5,822 bases of DNA from an uncultured Bacteroidales bacterium (GTDB lineage Bacteria > Bacteroidota > Bacteroidia > Bacteroidales > UBA932): positions 1-5,822 of the forward strand of contig CAKUYG010000135.1 of assembly GCA_934702165.1 (NCBI GenBank), written 5' to 3'. Shown one piece after another: positions 3,798 to 5,822 of the stretch. Each line of letters starts with the position of its first letter. The first letter of the stretch is position 1. The translations under genes and the position numbers were made by a program. The notes under the pieces were generated by a model, which was not told the DNA's origin, searched no databases, and was given only the letters and a program-made list of their open reading frames with translations.

Positions 3798-5822
3798 TTA
3801 ATATGTGAGTTTCATTGTGATTCTGAAATTTCTGCCCGGCATCGGGTAGTACCTCACTATCTCGTAGTTGTCGTCAGCGAGGTTCATCAGGTCCGCGCTG
3901 ATGCGCAGTGCGGCGCCGCGGACGGTGAAGTTGTGTCCGGCGGAGATGGAATGGTCGAAGTAGGCCGGCATCTCGTTGACCGGGAGGTTCTGCGGGAGGC
4001 AGTAGCGTTTGCCGACGGCGCTCATGGTCCAGTTGCAGTCCATCCATGGTGTGATGAGGCTGAGCATGATGTTGCCGGCGTTGCGAGGGGTGTATTGTAT
4101 CTGATGGCGGTAGATTTTTGATTCTTTGTCCGTGATGTCCACGGCGTAGCGGTATGACCAGTTTGCCCGGAGGTTGAGGCTGGTACGGCTGGTGATTGCG
4201 GCACTCAGGTTGACTGCGATGTCGGCACCGGCCATCTGGACCCTGCCGAGGTTGCGCATCTTCCAGATGAACATTGTAGGGACGGCTATGATCTTGTCTT
4301 CTATGGAGTTGTAGTAGATGTCGGCAGTAAGTTCGGTGTTTATCCGACTTCTATTCCAGACCCGGGTGAGGCCGAGGTTGAACTGTCTGGCTTTTTCCGG
4401 CTTGAGGGCGGTGTTGCCTACGCGCGAGTAGTAGAGGTCGTTGAGGGTCGGGACTCGGAATCCGTCTTTGTAGCTGGCGCGCAGGCGCAGAGCCCCCGTG
4501 AGAGCTGTGGAAAAACTGATGGCCGGGGAGAGGCGGAAAAGCGGTTCTGCCGCTTGACCTGATTCGGTCTTTTCCCGGGCTGCTGTAGCTCCAAGAGAAG
4601 CCGTGACGGTGGTGCGGCCGTCTTTCCACTGTCCGGAAACGGCTGATACGGAAGAGAGCCTTGAGGGTTGCGGGCATTCGGGGATGGTGGCGTGCAGGGT
4701 GTTGGTGAACAGGTCTTCGGCCAGGGTGACGCGGAGTTTTTCGGAGACCCTGTATTCGATGATGGTAGATGAACTGAGTCCGTGCTGCCGGTAGCGGTCG
4801 TCTTCAGGCTCAGGGAGATAGGAGGTGGCGTTGGTGTATCGGGTGTAGCTTCCGTTCCAGTTGAGGGCTTCTTGAATCCGCCATTTCCCGGACAGCCTGG
4901 CCGTATAGTTGGCTGAGAGGCTGGCGTCCCGGTTGCTGAGGCGTTCTGTGGGATCTTGGATGTAGTAGATGACGGAGCCGGGCAGTCCGCGGTCGGAGTT
5001 GTAGTATCTGCCTTTTATGTGCAGCGACCCGTTCCGTCCTATTCTGCCGCGCAGGTTGACTTCAGTGTTGAGGGTCTTCACGTCGCCGCCGAGGCGCTTC
5101 TCTCTTGTCGTCTGGTCGCCGTTGACAAGGGTGAAGGGGTAGTCGCCGTCGGAACTGAGCCAAGCTGCGGATGCGCCGCCGGACCAGCCCCCTCCAAGGT
5201 CTTTATTGAGGGAGAGGCTGGGGCTCCAGGTGTTGAAGCTGGCATAGCGGAGGCTGGCAGTGAAGGCATCATCTGCTTGTGTGGATCGGAGGTTGAGGAT
5301 GCCTGCAGCGCCCTGAAGCCTTGCGCTGCGGAATATGTCGTCTGAGGCTCCGGTCTCCAGAGAGACTTCGGACAGGTTGTCCAGATTGATGCGTGATATG
5401 TCCACCTGACCTGTCTGGGCATCCTGGATGATGGTGCCGTCGTAGCTGACTGCCGTGTGCTGGGCACCGAGGTTGCGGACGGAGACGGTCTTGAGGCCGC
5501 CGATGCCGCCATAGTCGCGCACGCTCACTCCGGCGAATGTGCGGAGAATCCCGCCGAGATCGGTGGCTGCGCTTCGTTCGATGGCCTTCCGGCCGACGGT
5601 CTGCAGAGGTGCTGTGCTTCTGGATGCTCTGTCGCGCTCTGCCGTGATACGGGCGACTTCAAGGGTGTCGGCTTCCGGTCCGGTTTTGGCCTGGTTTGCG
5701 TCCGTTTCCGCGATTGTTGCTGCATCCGTTTCCGCGCATGGTATGACATGGCAGCCCGATGCAGCGTCGGATGGCTGCCGGGTAAGGTCTGACGGTATGG
5801 CACAGAGCCATAGCGCAGACAG
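3798..5822 (-). CDS. btuB: BtuB-like TonB-dependent outer-membrane receptor, partial: N-terminus beyond the right window edge
   Basis: The minus-strand frame is open from the right edge to TAA at 3798-3800, giving 674 visible residues. The GTG at 5526-5528 is internal: plug sequence continues upstream of it, so it is not the true start. In visible numbering, 1-8 look like the end of a signal peptide, 9-50 form an unusual Asp/Ala/Thr-rich linker, and DTLEV (52-56) is a TonB-box candidate. The plug follows, including TDLGGILRTFAGVSVRDYGG (87-106), V-R-N-L-G (115-119), YDG (127-129) and GAAGILNLRST. The remainder alternates as beta strands of the barrel and ends ...NFRITMKLTY with a terminal aromatic, as outer-membrane barrels do. 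No carboxypeptidase-regulatory-like extension is present. The protein would use TonB/ExbBD energy to import a scarce ligand. The propeller lipoprotein starts 1 nt after its stop, which points to corrinoids. Any promoter or cobalamin riboswitch would lie outside the window. Receptor family very secure; substrate moderate. Confidence 0.85.
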   Translation of the reverse strand: MSALWLCAIPSDLTRQPSDAASGCHVIPCAETDAATIAETDANQAKTGPEADTLEVARITAERDRASRSTAPLQTVGRKAIERSAATDLGGILRTFAGVSVRDYGGIGGLKTVSVRNLGAQHTAVSYDGTIIQDAQTGQVDISRINLDNLSEVSLETGASDDIFRSARLQGAAGILNLRSTQADDAFTASLRYASFNTWSPSLSLNKDLGGGWSGGASAAWLSSDGDYPFTLVNGDQTTREKRLGGDVKTLNTEVNLRGRIGRNGSLHIKGRYYNSDRGLPGSVIYYIQDPTERLSNRDASLSANYTARLSGKWRIQEALNWNGSYTRYTNATSYLPEPEDDRYRQHGLSSSTIIEYRVSEKLRVTLAEDLFTNTLHATIPECPQPSRLSSVSAVSGQWKDGRTTVTASLGATAAREKTESGQAAEPLFRLSPAISFSTALTGALRLRASYKDGFRVPTLNDLYYSRVGNTALKPEKARQFNLGLTRVWNRSRINTELTADIYYNSIEDKIIAVPTMFIWKMRNLGRVQMAGADIAVNLSAAITSRTSLNLRANWSYRYAVDITDKESKIYRHQIQYTPRNAGNIMLSLITPWMDCNWTMSAVGKRYCLPQNLPVNEMPAYFDHSISAGHNFTVRGAALRISADLMNLADDNYEIVRYYPMPGRNFRITMKLTY
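5697..5744 (-). repeat. Imperfect 24-bp tandem duplication in the receptor's N-terminal linker
   Basis: TGCGTCCGTTTCCGCG at 5697-5712 recurs as TGCATCCGTTTCCGCG at 5721-5736, one mismatch in 16, offset by 24 bp. The duplication is in frame and encodes the repeated AETDA peptide (visible residues 30-34 and 38-42). It lies between the signal peptide and the TonB-box candidate. Confidence 0.65.

Noticed and set aside
4956..5345. Long plus-strand open frame opposite the receptor gene (129 codons), with similar ones at 5457-5792, 2885-3208 and 3783-4121
   Set aside because: All lie antisense to clearly coding sequence in G+C-rich DNA. Their translations are Val/Gly/Ala-rich with no recognisable domain, as expected of frame shadows.
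5526..5528. GTG as the start of the TonB receptor
   Set aside because: The same frame stays open to the window edge and encodes the TonB-box candidate and the first part of the plug upstream of this codon, so it is internal.

Overview
The window most likely comes from a member of the Bacteroidales with moderately high G+C, for example an Alistipes-like or other gut-associated genome; the genus is not established. Three things support this. Two upstream regions carry clear Bacteroidetes sigma-factor promoters (TAnnTTTG -7 boxes with a TTG-type -33 box 19-20 bp away). There is a fimbrillin-type lipoprotein with the small ORF that often accompanies such genes. There is also a TonB receptor paired with a beta-propeller surface lipoprotein, a pairing typical of this phylum.

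Layout. (1) Positions 1-966, minus strand: a promoter at 994-1025 drives a 43-residue small protein (835-966). After 13 nt comes a fimbrillin-like lipoprotein whose C-terminus runs off the left edge (1-821). (2) Positions 1091-1212, minus strand: tRNA-Ala(GGC) with its own promoter and a strong intrinsic terminator. (3) Positions 1278-1937, plus strand: a HAD-superfamily phosphatase of the phosphoglycolate phosphatase type. It diverges from the tRNA across a 65 bp double promoter and may be transcribed with almost no leader. (4) Positions 1941-5822, minus strand: a tightly packed three-gene unit. It holds a BtuB-like TonB-dependent receptor whose N-terminus runs off the right edge, a seven-bladed beta-propeller lipoprotein resembling BtuG (1 nt gap), and a FecCD/BtuC-type ABC permease (4 nt overlap).

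How it works together. The three-gene unit reads as an uptake locus for a corrinoid such as vitamin B12. The surface lipoprotein would capture the ligand over the receptor, the receptor would move it across the outer membrane with TonB energy, and the permease would serve the inner membrane. Family assignments are firm; the corrinoid substrate is inferred from the receptor/propeller/permease combination. No ATPase (BtuD) or periplasmic binding protein (BtuF) lies in the window, and the permease is unusually short, starting at what is normally its second membrane helix.

No insertion sequence, CRISPR array, integrase or phage gene was seen. The most unusual items are the short permease, the 43-residue ORF and the extended, repeat-bearing N-terminus of the receptor. 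I found no clear evidence of a wholly new system.
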